Below the pieces are notes generated by a model. The model was not told the DNA's origin. It searched no databases and saw only the letters and a program-made list of their open reading frames with translations. A DNA stretch of 64,000 bases from contig NZ_CP113945.1 in the NCBI RefSeq assembly GCF_029392855.1, positions 1,116,001 through 1,180,000 on the forward strand, in the 5' to 3' direction. This document shows, piece by piece, positions 53,946 to 63,146 of this stretch (positions within the stretch are counted from its first letter, which is position 1; each line of letters begins with the position of its first letter). Origin of the DNA: Lactobacillus sp. ESL0680. Its GTDB lineage: Bacteria; Bacillota; Bacilli; Lactobacillales; Lactobacillaceae. A program made the position numbers and the translations under genes.

Positions 53946-55295
53946 CTACTTCATGCCATTTTTATCTTCTAAATCTTTAAAGAATTTTTTCAAGTCGGCA
54001 GAAGAAACATCTGTATTTTGCTCTGCTGTCTTTTTACTCCAGTCGGTACCCTTTTCAACCTTTTTAGCTTTTGTCGAATAACGAGGATAGTAACTCTTCT
54101 TCTGCTGACGCTTCTCCATATATTCCAAAGCCTGGCTGCCGGTCTTGACACCATGCTGCAGCCAATCATGCAAGATTGTATTAGCCAAACGGTAAGACAC
54201 TGACGGCCCACTGTTTAAGCAGGCATAGGTCAAGATATTGAGTAATTCTGCTGGAATATCTTTTTGATTATACAAATTATCCAGCACCTTATACTCACTG
54301 GCGTCAACATAGTCATGCTTGTCAGTCTTCAAGCGGTACAAAAATTGCGCCGGCGACTTCGTCTGCGCTAGCTGCAAAATCCGCTGGTCACGCAAACTCA
54401 AACTAGAATTTTCATGAATTGGGGCTTGTTGGTCTTGTGTTTGCTGCAGATTCTTTCGTGTACCTTCAGCGTGAATATTTTCCGCAATGGTTCGCTTAAT
54501 CAGTGGCATATTAAGCTCGTAGCTATCATGCAGGCAAGGCAAAGTTTCGTCGACAAATTCCTGCTCCGACAAGCCATAAGTACGCATTATTCCCCTAATC
54601 GCTGCACGATTTTTATCAATTTCACTTGCAGCAATTTGGTAAATTTCAAACTGCTCCTTCATAAACTGCCAGTCAATCGTATCTTGCTCGTTAACACTGG
54701 CCTTAGCAGCCGGCCGAGCTTGATTTTCCTGGGCTGCTAGCTGAACATCTTGCGAAGGACTAATTGCCTCCTCATCCGGCAAACGAAAAACATCCATAAA
54801 TGAGGCAGAAACATCCTTAGCGCTCTGCATGCCATTAACCTGATTCTCACGCCTTTTATTTTCTCGGGCAAAAGCATGGCTCAATTCTTGAAAAGTTGTC
54901 ACGCCAACTTTTTCTTTTAGCAAGCTGGCTAAAAGGGCTGTCGCAAAAAATTCACTGCTAGTTGGCACGCTAGTTAAAGAAAACAACAGCACTTGCCCCA
55001 TGATTTTATTCTTAATAATACGCGTCTTAACAAGTCCCACTGCTTCTAGTTTATGCAGTGCTTGAAACAATTCTTTCAAACTGCAGTCAAGCTGTTCTTG
55101 CAGATGGTAAATGCCCTTACTGTCAGATAAAATTGCCGCCGCATCATAATCGGCCATCAAAGTTAAATAGAGAGCAATGCCACTAGCACCAACGAGCGGC
55201 TGGTACAATTTAATTAAAACTTGCAAATCCTGCGGGAAAACCGTCACTTGATTAATAATAAAAAAAGGTTGTTTGGGATTAGCGGTCTCAAACAT
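53946..55295 (-). CDS. dnaB: Replication initiation and membrane attachment protein DnaB
   Basis: Firmicutes DnaB, a primosome protein acting with DnaD and DnaI; not the helicase. It has about 449 residues from the ATG at 55295 (MFETANPKQPFF, GGGGA 6 nt ahead; the ATG at 55298 is also possible). The N-terminal DnaB_1 winged-helix part (QDLQVLIKLYQPLVG) and the C-terminal DnaB_2/DDBH2 part (NIHAEG..., YILTYACLNSG-like LLNILTYACLNSGPSVS) are present. The start overlaps the nrdR end by 8 bp. Confidence 0.92.
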   Translation of the reverse strand: MFETANPKQPFFIINQVTVFPQDLQVLIKLYQPLVGASGIALYLTLMADYDAAAILSDSKGIYHLQEQLDCSLKELFQALHKLEAVGLVKTRIIKNKIMGQVLLFSLTSVPTSSEFFATALLASLLKEKVGVTTFQELSHAFARENKRRENQVNGMQSAKDVSASFMDVFRLPDEEAISPSQDVQLAAQENQARPAAKASVNEQDTIDWQFMKEQFEIYQIAASEIDKNRAAIRGIMRTYGLSEQEFVDETLPCLHDSYELNMPLIKRTIAENIHAEGTRKNLQQTQDQQAPIHENSSLSLRDQRILQLAQTKSPAQFLYRLKTDKHDYVDASEYKVLDNLYNQKDIPAELLNILTYACLNSGPSVSYRLANTILHDWLQHGVKTGSQALEYMEKRQQKKSYYPRYSTKAKKVEKGTDWSKKTAEQNTDVSSADLKKFFKDLEDKNGMK

Positions 55296-55767
55296 CATTA
55301 GTCCCCTTTTCCTCACGTTTAGCAATCATGTCTTCCATGGTCTTCATAAAACTGGACATATCTTTAAATTCCCGGTAAATCGAGGCAAATCGAATGTAAG
55401 CAACATCATCAATATCAGCCAATTCGTCCATCACAATTTGACCGATTTTCTTTGATGAAATTTCGCTGATGCCTTGTTTTCTAACCTTGTTTTCAACATG
55501 GTCAACCAGCTGTTCAAATTGGGCACTCGTAATTGGACGCTTTTGCCCAGCAGCCATCACACCATGCAAAATCTTTTTGCGGCTGAACGGCTCCCTTGTA
55601 CCATCATTTTTAATGACTAACAATGGGGTCGTTTCCATGCGTTCAAAGGTTGTAAACCGAAAACCACAATTTTCACATTCACGTCTGCGGCGAATTGCCC
55701 GATTTTCATCACTAGGACGAGAATCAATTACGCGTGAGGCATTTTGCCGACAATTAGGACATTCCAT
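55288..55767 (-). CDS. nrdR: Transcriptional repressor NrdR
   Basis: Zinc-ribbon, ATP-cone repressor of ribonucleotide reductase genes. It has 159 residues. The zinc ribbon is CPNCRQNASRVIDSR...CENCGFRFTTFER, and the ATP-cone begins VIKNDGTREPFSRKKIL near residue 52. It overlaps coaE by 14 bp and dnaB by 8 bp. NrdR boxes in nrd promoters are outside the window. Confidence 0.96.
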   Translation of the reverse strand: MECPNCRQNASRVIDSRPSDENRAIRRRRECENCGFRFTTFERMETTPLLVIKNDGTREPFSRKKILHGVMAAGQKRPITSAQFEQLVDHVENKVRKQGISEISSKKIGQIVMDELADIDDVAYIRFASIYREFKDMSSFMKTMEDMIAKREEKGTNDV

Positions 55768-56368
55768 TCTTCTCTCCTTTTAATTTAAGTAGCAACTGGG
55801 CCAATTGGGCCTCTAATTCTTCTATTGTACCAGTATTTGTAATTACATAGTCGGCCAACTTGACTTTTTTAGCAAGTGGCATCTGACTGTTAATCCGATT
55901 TAGCGCCGCCTTACGCGTTAAGCCATCACGCGCCATCAGCCGCTTAATCTGCATTTCTTCAGGAACTGTAATTAGCAACGTCTTGTCGCAATACTTTTGC
56001 GCGCCCGATTCAAATAAGACCGGAGCATCCAGAATAACCAGCTGCTCACCAGCTTGTTTATTTTGCGTAATTTTAGTCTGAATTATTTGAAAAATCAACG
56101 GGTGGGTAATTTTATTCAAGATACTCAATTGCTTAGGATCACTGAACACCACTTCGCCAAGCTGATGACGATTAATCGTTTGGTCCGGATTTAAAAAATT
56201 GCTGCCAAATTGCTGGACAACTTGATGATAACCAGCTTCACCAACATTCAAAATATCATGAGCAATCAGGTCACTGTCAATAATCGGCAACTGCTGCTTT
56301 TTAAAAAAGTCATCTGCCGTACTTTTGCCGCTGGCAATTCCGCCGGTTAAGCCCAACACTAGTGTCAT
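55754..56368 (-). CDS. coaE: Dephospho-CoA kinase
   Basis: Last step of coenzyme A synthesis. The ATG at 56368 with GGTGG 7 nt ahead gives 204 residues. The P-loop GLTGGIASGKSTADDF is near residue 7, and SDLIAHD near 33 and HPLIF near 100 are further signatures. ATGA overlap with mutM shows coupling; nrdR overlaps the other end. Confidence 0.95.
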   Translation of the reverse strand: MTLVLGLTGGIASGKSTADDFFKKQQLPIIDSDLIAHDILNVGEAGYHQVVQQFGSNFLNPDQTINRHQLGEVVFSDPKQLSILNKITHPLIFQIIQTKITQNKQAGEQLVILDAPVLFESGAQKYCDKTLLITVPEEMQIKRLMARDGLTRKAALNRINSQMPLAKKVKLADYVITNTGTIEELEAQLAQLLLKLKGEKNGMS

Positions 56369-57195
56369 TTGTAAACCACCTGGCACTTAGGACAAAAAGT
56401 CGTCCCGCGACCATTAACTTTAATCTTTTCAAGTGAATTGCCACAGCGCGCACACGGTTCACCCTGATGACCATAGACCCGCAACATTTTTTGAAAGCCG
56501 CCGGTTTCACCATTAGCATCAAGATAAGTATGCACAGTAGTGCCGCGTTTTGCAATCGCTAAAGTAATTAGCGCGTTAATATTGTCATGCAGTTCTGCCA
56601 CTTTTTCCCTAGGAATTTGACTAGCAACACTTAACGGGTGAATTTTCGTTTCCCACAAGACCTCGTCAACATAGATGTTGCCTAACCCGGCAACAATAGT
56701 TTGGTCAAGCAAAGTACTCTTGATATTTTTCTTCTTGTGGCTAAGTCCAGCTGCTAAAAATTCCACCGTAAACTCGGTAGAATTAGGTTCAAAACCAAGT
56801 TTACTAATTCCAGTGACGATCTTTTCTGTTCCCGTTGCAACCAGCTGCATGCGGCCAAACTTGCGCACGTCGTTATAGCGTAAGGCCGTATCATCAGTGA
56901 AAGCAAACTGCACGTGATCGTGTTTATCCTTAGGTTCGGCAACTGCTGTCAGCCGATATTTACCTTCCATACGTAAGTGCGACACAATCGTTAAATCGCC
57001 ACTTAGACGAATTAATAAGTACTTAGCATAGCGATCAATGGTTAAAACCTTCTGACCAGTAACTTGTTTGACAAACTCGTCATGGTCGCTGGCAATAATT
57101 TTAGGATACCACAACGTTACCTTTTTAATTGTTTTTCCTTTAATCAAGGGAAGCAAAGTGCGGCGCACTGTTTCAACTTCCGGCATTTCTGGCAT
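56365..57195 (-). CDS. mutM: Formamidopyrimidine-DNA glycosylase (Fpg)
   Basis: Removes oxidised purines such as 8-oxoguanine and nicks the AP site. It has 276 residues. The start PEMPEVETVRR places the catalytic Pro2 and Glu3 after Met removal. Lys in the segment IDRYAKYLLIRL (about 58), the H2TH region GLGNIYVDEVLW (about 168) and the C-terminal zinc finger CARCGNSLEKIKVNGRGTT...CPKCQ complete the set. It lies between polA and coaE, a common Firmicutes order. Confidence 0.96.
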   Translation of the reverse strand: MPEMPEVETVRRTLLPLIKGKTIKKVTLWYPKIIASDHDEFVKQVTGQKVLTIDRYAKYLLIRLSGDLTIVSHLRMEGKYRLTAVAEPKDKHDHVQFAFTDDTALRYNDVRKFGRMQLVATGTEKIVTGISKLGFEPNSTEFTVEFLAAGLSHKKKNIKSTLLDQTIVAGLGNIYVDEVLWETKIHPLSVASQIPREKVAELHDNINALITLAIAKRGTTVHTYLDANGETGGFQKMLRVYGHQGEPCARCGNSLEKIKVNGRGTTFCPKCQVVYK

Positions 57196-57207
57196 TAATT
57201 TTTCTCC

Positions 57208-59880
57208 TTATTTTGCATCGTACCAATTGTGACCCCAACCGGAATCAGCAATTAACGGAATATCAAGCTGGACTGCTGACTGCATAACCTCAGGAACGAT
57301 CTTCTTAATCGTTTCTAATTCATCCTTAGGCACATCAAAAATCAGCTCATCATGAACCTGAACTACCATCTTCGTCTTGAGGTGTAATTCATCCAGCTTC
57401 TTCTGCATGTTAATCATGGCAATCTTAATAATATCAGCAGCTGACCCCTGAATTGGTGAGTTTATTGCGGTTCTTTCCGCAAATGACCGCACATTGAAAT
57501 TCTTGGCATGAATATCAGGTAAGTAACGACGACGGTGCATAATTGTTTCGGCATAGCCCTTTTCACGCGCTTCTTGGACAGCCTTGTCCATATAATCGCG
57601 AATTTGCGGATATTGCTCAAAGTAATTATCAATAAATTCCTTAGCCTGTTTTCGACTGATGTTCAAATTCTTAGACAGGCCATAATCGGAAATTCCATAA
57701 ACAATCCCAAAGTTAACTGCCTTTGCTCGGCGACGCATTAATGGCGTCACTTCATCTGGAGAATCTAAGTGAAAAATCTTCATCGCCGTGTGTGAGTGAA
57801 TATCATAGCCTGTCTTAAAGGCTTCCTGCATGTTTTCATCACCAGAAACTTGCGCCAAAACCCGCAATTCAATTTGCGAGTAGTCACAAGAAAAAATGTA
57901 GCCATCAGGCGTGCTTGGAACGAAGGCCTTTCTGATTTGCTTGCCTTCTTCGGTTCTAGTAGGAATATTTTGCAAGTTAGGATCAACTGAAGACAACCGT
58001 CCTGTTGCCGTCAACGTCTGTAAATAACGCGTATGAACGCAACCATCCTTTTGGATAACATCAAGCAGGCCCTTAACATAAGTCGATTGAATTTTGGCAA
58101 TCTGCCGGTAAGTCAAAATTTCATCAATAATTGGACTCTGGTCTTTTAACTGGTTCAAAACGTCAACTGATGTTGAATAACCGGTTTTGGTCTTTTTAAT
58201 TGGCGGCAAGCCCATCTTTTCAAACAGAATATGCCCTAATTGCTTAGGAGAATTAAGGTTGAAACGTTCCCCAGCTTCTTGGTAAATCTTGTTTTCAAGG
58301 TCTTGCAATGCCACAGCAAATTCATTCTGCAGTTGAATTAAAGTGCTTGCCTGTACCTTAATGCCGTTCATTTCCATCACTGCTAAAACGCGCGCTACCG
58401 GAATTTCAATGCTAGCAAACAAGTCATCCTGTTCATGATCCTTGAGCTGCTTTAATAATTCATCCTTCAACCTAACAATCGACTGGGCTTTGCTGGCAAG
58501 GTGGCTGAATAAAATCTGGTCATCATCAGGAACGTGCTCCTTTTTGCCCTTGCCATAAACTTCAAAGTCACTCTTGACAGAGTAGTCACCATACAAATGG
58601 CAAACTTCGCCCATGTCATTGGAATTATTCTCATTATTAACCAAGTATGATGCCAGCAGCATATCATAATCAATTCCCTGAACTTGAATATCCAATCGAT
58701 TAAGACCAACCATTGTTCGTTTAAGGTCAAAAACATCTTTTTGAATGTCGGCATTTTCTAAAATTTGCTTTAATTGCTCAGTCTGCAAAAGTTCAACATC
58801 GCGACTGACATAGGTTTGCTCGCCAATTTTAAGGGCAAAACCAATAAATTCTGCCAAATGATAATTTGCACCCAGCATCCCCAAATAAAAGCTGACAGTA
58901 TCCCCTTCAGCAACCTTAATTTGTTCTAGCTGCTCTTTAGTAAGTTCAACATAGTCAATCTTAACTTCTGCTTCAGGAGTATTTTCATCAGAAGCAGTAT
59001 CTGACGTGTCCAATTGATTTAAAAATTTACGAAAATTCATCTTTTCATAAAACTGCCGTAATTTTTCTTGGTCAACTTTTTGCCGCTTAACACCTGCTAA
59101 GTCGATTGCTACTGGACTTTCACGGTTAATGGTTGCTAACTTTTTAGCTAAAAAGGCCTTATCCTTGTCGTTAATTAAGTTTTCCTTTAGCTTGGACTTT
59201 TTCATATCATCTACATGCTCGTAAAGTCCCTCAACTGAACCATACTGCTGGATTAGGCGTGAAGCCGTCTTTGGACCAACCTTAGTTACTCCGGGATAAT
59301 TATCGGAATTATCCCCCATCAGTGCCTTCATATCAATAAATTCAGTTGGCGTCACGCCATTGACTTCCTTCATGTGTTCAGGTGTATAGGCTTCTAGGTC
59401 TGAAACGCCAGACTTAGTCACCATGACCGTTGTCTTTTCTGAAGCTAATTGGGTTAAATCCTTATCTCCAGTAACGATTGTCACCGCCATATTTTGTTCT
59501 TCACCAAGACGCGCGAAAGTCCCGATAATATCATCGGCTTCATAATTCTTTAGTTCATAAGTCGCAATGCCCAAGTCATGCAGCATTTCTTGAATATACG
59601 GCAACTGCTCCAATAATTCCGGCGGTGTTTTCTGGCGGCCGCCCTTGTAATCATCGTACATGCTATTTCTAAAAGTTGTCTTGCCGGCATCAAACGCAAC
59701 CAAGACATAGTCCGGCTGAACGTCTTTTAATAGAACATCCAGCATATTTTTAAAAGTATAAATGGCATTAGTGTGCAGACCTTCAGCGTTTTTGAAGTTT
59801 TCAAGCTGCCGGTAGAGTGCATAAAACGCACGAAAGGCAACGGAATTACCATCAATTAAAAGTAATTTTTGATTAGCCAT
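57208..59880 (-). CDS. polA: DNA polymerase I
   Basis: Repair and Okazaki-fragment polymerase, about 890 residues from the ATG at 59880 (GAGGAGA ahead). The N-terminal 5'-3' nuclease domain is intact (LLIDGNSVAFRAFYAL, VVTGDKDLTQL, GVTKVGPKTASRLI). The middle 3'-5' exonuclease domain is degenerate: DEDD acidic residues are not visible. The polymerase domain has motif A DYSQIELRVLAQVSGD, motif B RRRAKAVNFGIVYG and motif C VQVHDELIFDV. It is followed by mutM after 12 bp. Confidence 0.97.
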   Translation of the reverse strand: MANQKLLLIDGNSVAFRAFYALYRQLENFKNAEGLHTNAIYTFKNMLDVLLKDVQPDYVLVAFDAGKTTFRNSMYDDYKGGRQKTPPELLEQLPYIQEMLHDLGIATYELKNYEADDIIGTFARLGEEQNMAVTIVTGDKDLTQLASEKTTVMVTKSGVSDLEAYTPEHMKEVNGVTPTEFIDMKALMGDNSDNYPGVTKVGPKTASRLIQQYGSVEGLYEHVDDMKKSKLKENLINDKDKAFLAKKLATINRESPVAIDLAGVKRQKVDQEKLRQFYEKMNFRKFLNQLDTSDTASDENTPEAEVKIDYVELTKEQLEQIKVAEGDTVSFYLGMLGANYHLAEFIGFALKIGEQTYVSRDVELLQTEQLKQILENADIQKDVFDLKRTMVGLNRLDIQVQGIDYDMLLASYLVNNENNSNDMGEVCHLYGDYSVKSDFEVYGKGKKEHVPDDDQILFSHLASKAQSIVRLKDELLKQLKDHEQDDLFASIEIPVARVLAVMEMNGIKVQASTLIQLQNEFAVALQDLENKIYQEAGERFNLNSPKQLGHILFEKMGLPPIKKTKTGYSTSVDVLNQLKDQSPIIDEILTYRQIAKIQSTYVKGLLDVIQKDGCVHTRYLQTLTATGRLSSVDPNLQNIPTRTEEGKQIRKAFVPSTPDGYIFSCDYSQIELRVLAQVSGDENMQEAFKTGYDIHSHTAMKIFHLDSPDEVTPLMRRRAKAVNFGIVYGISDYGLSKNLNISRKQAKEFIDNYFEQYPQIRDYMDKAVQEAREKGYAETIMHRRRYLPDIHAKNFNVRSFAERTAINSPIQGSAADIIKIAMINMQKKLDELHLKTKMVVQVHDELIFDVPKDELETIKKIVPEVMQSAVQLDIPLIADSGWGHNWYDAK

Positions 59881-59971
59881 AATTCTCCTCGTTATTAATT
59901 CGTCAGTTAATTCACATACCATTCTAACAGTTTTAACGGCTTCTAGCAGGTTACTGACTTACTTATAATTT

Positions 59972-60000
59972 AAAAAAACTAGTCGCGTTGCAACTAGTTT
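59972..60000 (-). terminator. Terminator of murC
   Basis: AAACTAGT pairs with ACTAGTTT around TGCAACGCG, followed by a T-run in the minus-strand transcript. Confidence 0.88.
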
Positions 60001-60011
60001 CTTAGTTAATT

Positions 60012-61328
60012 TTATTTTTGCAATAATTTTGCGAAGGCATCTTCGTATTTTGGTATATCACCGGCACCCATGAAGACAATAACACTGTCATGGTTCTGGG
60101 TTAGATCAGCAATATTAGCCAAATCAAGAACTTCCGAACCCGGAATTTGCGCAGTTAAATCTTCACTTGATATATCGCCAGCACTCTCACGAGCAGATGC
60201 ATAGATCGGTGTTATATAAGCCTTATCAACATCACGCAAAATTTCTTCGAAGTCTTTAGCATATTTTTTAGTCCGAGAAAATGTATGCGGCTGAAAGACA
60301 ACAACTAGCCGTTTGCCTGGAAATTTTTGGCGGGCAGCTTGAATGGTAGCCTTCATTTCGGTTGGGTGGTGAGCGTAATCATCAATTACATTAATATCAC
60401 CGTAGTCAGTTTCAGTAAACCGGCGTTTGGCACCACGATAAGTCAACAAACCTTCTTGAATATCTTCTAGCGGAATTTTTTCAGTATAAGCAACCGCCAC
60501 AACTGCCGTCGTGTTCAAAATATTATGGTCACCAAACAAGTGAACTGTGAAGCGGCCAATGTTTTTACCATGAGCTAAAACATCAAAAGTTGAACCAGTC
60601 GTTGTCCGGTCAATATTAACTGCTTGGAAGTCATCAGTGTCTTCAAAACCATAAGTATACTTAGGAATACTGGTCTTTAAAGCTTGCAAACGATTGTTGC
60701 CGCCCCAAACAAACAACCCCTTCTTAGTTTGATCAGCAGCTGTTTGGAAGGCTGAAGTATAATCGTCCTGATCTTTAAAGTAATCAGGGTGATCGAAGTC
60801 AATGTTAGTCATAATTTGATAATCTGGATGATAAGCCAAGAAGTGACGGCGGTACTCATCAGCTTCATAAACAAAGAAGCGCGAATCTTGGACGCCCTTA
60901 CCTTCACCATCACCAATTAAATAAGAAGTTGGTGCAGCTTCACCGAGTACATGAGCTAATAGGCCTGTTGTCGAGGTCTTGCCATGAGTTCCAGAAACAC
61001 CAATGCTGGTATGCATTGCTACGACTTCTTCAACCGTGTCAGGATAACTCTGCCAAGTAATACCCTGATCTTCACATGCCTTGACTTCAACATTATCGTC
61101 TTTAAAAGCATTACCCTTAACAATTATTTGTCCGCTAGGCTTAATATTAGTAGCCGCAAAGTCAGCAACTTCAATTCCAGCTTTTTCTAGCGGTACTTGC
61201 GTAAAAGTGTATTTAGCAATGTCACTGCCGGCAACCTTATAGCCTAAGTCGTGCAACAACAAGGCCAAAGAAGCCATCCCTGTACCCTTAATTCCAATAA
61301 ACCAAATTTGTTTGTTCTTATCTAACAT
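60012..61328 (-). CDS. murC: UDP-N-acetylmuramate--L-alanine ligase
   Basis: Adds L-alanine to UDP-MurNAc in peptidoglycan synthesis. It has 438 residues. The N-terminal UDP-binding GIKGTGMASLALLL, the ATP P-loop GVSGTHGKTSTTGL (about 110), the DDYAHHPTE motif (about 336) and QPHTFSRTK near 370 identify MurC. It stands alone between ytpR and polA with its own terminator. Confidence 0.97.
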   Translation of the reverse strand: MLDKNKQIWFIGIKGTGMASLALLLHDLGYKVAGSDIAKYTFTQVPLEKAGIEVADFAATNIKPSGQIIVKGNAFKDDNVEVKACEDQGITWQSYPDTVEEVVAMHTSIGVSGTHGKTSTTGLLAHVLGEAAPTSYLIGDGEGKGVQDSRFFVYEADEYRRHFLAYHPDYQIMTNIDFDHPDYFKDQDDYTSAFQTAADQTKKGLFVWGGNNRLQALKTSIPKYTYGFEDTDDFQAVNIDRTTTGSTFDVLAHGKNIGRFTVHLFGDHNILNTTAVVAVAYTEKIPLEDIQEGLLTYRGAKRRFTETDYGDINVIDDYAHHPTEMKATIQAARQKFPGKRLVVVFQPHTFSRTKKYAKDFEEILRDVDKAYITPIYASARESAGDISSEDLTAQIPGSEVLDLANIADLTQNHDSVIVFMGAGDIPKYEDAFAKLLQK

Positions 61329-61430
61329 TTCATTTGCTCCAAATTTTATTCAATAATCGTTTATTATTTTACCATTATTACAGGCAAAAGAGCAGAGGCT
61401 AATTGGAAGCTAAAGAAATTTTTTACAAAG

Positions 61431-61457
61431 AAAAAAGACCTTCCTAAAAAGGTCTTT
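61431..61457 (-). terminator. Terminator of the trmB-thioredoxin-ytpR run
   Basis: AAAAGACCTT pairs with AAGGTCTTTT with a short loop and a T-run, just after the ytpR stop. Confidence 0.85.
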
Positions 61458-61463
61458 TGCAGA

Positions 61464-62111
61464 TTATAACTTAATCTTGCCACTAGCTAGCAATTCATCA
61501 CAGACTTCTGGATCAAAAGCAGCGCCAATTGTAAAGTCATCAGGTACAACCATAATACCGCGCTTTTGCTCTGCATGTTCTAAGCCTAATTCGCGAGCTG
61601 AACAAATCATGCCGTATGAGTCAACTCCACGCAAATCGCCAGGCCAAATTTGTTGACCATTAGGCATCAACGTACCAGGCAAAGCAACAACTACCTTTTG
61701 ACCTTGAGCAATATTAGGTGCACCACAAACGATTTGGTGTTCCTCGCCATCGCCGACTTCAATCGTGGTAACATGCAAGTGGTCGGAATCTGGGTGCTTG
61801 TCACAAGTCTTAACTAAGCCATAAACAAGAGTTGGCTTGCCATAAGCTAATTTTGTATCAAAGCCAGCTTCAGTCAGCTTTTGGTTCAAAGCTGTCAGCT
61901 CAGCATCTGTCAACTTAACTTGACCATCTGGCAATTTAGCATAGTCAATTACCTTGTCAACGTTAAAGAAGTTGTAACCAGTAACGTTACCTTGCTCATC
62001 AATAACTTGAGTAATGTCGCCCTTTTCCACGTATTCGCTCTTACCGTGATCTTGACCCAAAATCACGATTAATGTATTAGGATAACTGCGTTTATTAATA
62101 CTAGTAATCAT
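61464..62111 (-). CDS. ytpR: YtpR family tRNA-binding domain protein
   Basis: Protein of 215 residues with a DUF4479 N-terminal part and a C-terminal EMAP-type tRNA-binding domain (TCDKHPDSDHLHVTTIEVGDGEEHQIVCGAPNIAQGQKVVVALPG), related to the first domain of PheT. The exact role is unknown; relatives may deliver or proof-read tRNA. It follows the thioredoxin gene after 16 bp, a pairing seen in other Firmicutes. Confidence 0.92.
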   Translation of the reverse strand: MITSINKRSYPNTLIVILGQDHGKSEYVEKGDITQVIDEQGNVTGYNFFNVDKVIDYAKLPDGQVKLTDAELTALNQKLTEAGFDTKLAYGKPTLVYGLVKTCDKHPDSDHLHVTTIEVGDGEEHQIVCGAPNIAQGQKVVVALPGTLMPNGQQIWPGDLRGVDSYGMICSARELGLEHAEQKRGIMVVPDDFTIGAAFDPEVCDELLASGKIKL

Positions 62112-62127
62112 TAAATAATCTCCTTAA

Positions 62128-62448
62128 TTAGTCAAGTGACCGCAAAAAGTCCTCAACTTCATCTTTGGTCTTACGATCCTTATTTACTAGTCTACCAATT
62201 TCTGCGCCATCTTGGTAGACAACAAATGATGGAATTCCCATAATATTTAATTCTTTAGCTAAATCAATTGAGCCATCACGATCAATTTGATAAAACTTGC
62301 TATCGGCAAAATCTTGCTCAATTGCCGGCATAAATGGATCTAAAAAGCGGCAGTCTGGGCACCAATCAGCAGAAAATTCCAAGACAGTACGACCATTTTT
62401 AGTAATTTCAGTTAATTTTGTTTGCGTTAATTCTTTAATTTGTTCCAT
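62128..62448 (-). CDS. Thioredoxin family protein (YtpP-like)
   Basis: Small cytosolic thioredoxin-fold protein of 106 residues. The redox motif is CPDC (Cys30 and Cys33) in SADWCPDCRFLDP in place of the classical CGPC, and the cis-Pro is in MGIPSFVVY. It probably reduces disulfides or bacillithiol-like mixed disulfides, as suggested for YtpP; lactobacilli generally lack bacillithiol. It sits between trmB and ytpR. Confidence 0.92.
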   Translation of the reverse strand: MEQIKELTQTKLTEITKNGRTVLEFSADWCPDCRFLDPFMPAIEQDFADSKFYQIDRDGSIDLAKELNIMGIPSFVVYQDGAEIGRLVNKDRKTKDEVEDFLRSLD

Positions 62449-62483
62449 CAGTAAAACCCCTTTTATTGTTAACCGATACCTAA

Positions 62484-63143
62484 TTATTTTACTCCAAAAT
62501 CAGCATGAAGAGCATAAATTGGATTACCTTTAGCCGCAAATTTGTGTTCGTATTCAGTTTCCACATTTTGCGCCACAATCTCTTCTGCTTCATGGTGCAA
62601 GTCAACAGACACAAAGTCAAAGTGCATCCCGTAATTATTCATACTCTTGAGTGAATACGCAAATAGCCCCGCATTATCCGTCTTAAACTCAATCTGTCCG
62701 GCATTAATCAAGACCTTTTCGTACTTGTTTAAAAATGACTGGTATGTCAGCCGACGTTTTTCATGCCGGGTTTTTGGCCACGGATCACTAAAGTTAAGAT
62801 AAATTACATCAGTTGAATTTGGTGCAAAAAAGGCATCAATTGCGGCTGCATCTGCACATAAAATCTGCAAGTTATCGAGCTTTTTATCAAGCTTCGTCCG
62901 CAAAATAATGCCGGCAGCCGTAATTTGTAATTCAACTGCCACAAAATTTTTCTCTGGGTGCATTTCAGCCAGAGTAGTAATGAAGTGACCCTTACCTGAA
63001 CCTACTTCAATTTCAAGTGGCTGCTCAGGCTTAGGAAAGCGGGCGGCCCAGTCAATCTTCACATCTGGATCTGGTCTGTCAAGAACACTCTCCGGATGGT
63101 TCTTCACTAACTCAACCGCCCACGGCTTATTTCGTAATCTCAT
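62484..63143 (-). CDS. trmB: tRNA (guanine-N7-)-methyltransferase
   Basis: Makes m7G46 in tRNA with SAM. It has 219 residues. The SAM motif IEVGSGKGHFITTLA is near residue 41, and YLNFSDPWPKTRHEKRRLTYQ near 115 is the substrate and catalytic signature. It follows ecsB after 3 bp and precedes the thioredoxin gene. Confidence 0.96.
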   Translation of the reverse strand: MRLRNKPWAVELVKNHPESVLDRPDPDVKIDWAARFPKPEQPLEIEVGSGKGHFITTLAEMHPEKNFVAVELQITAAGIILRTKLDKKLDNLQILCADAAAIDAFFAPNSTDVIYLNFSDPWPKTRHEKRRLTYQSFLNKYEKVLINAGQIEFKTDNAGLFAYSLKSMNNYGMHFDFVSVDLHHEAEEIVAQNVETEYEHKFAAKGNPIYALHADFGVK

Positions 63144-63146
63144 TTA

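Noticed and set aside
57208..59880. Full proofreading activity for polA
   Set aside because: The DEDD acidic residues of a working 3'-5' exonuclease are not visible, as in other Gram-positive Pol I enzymes, so it was described as degenerate.
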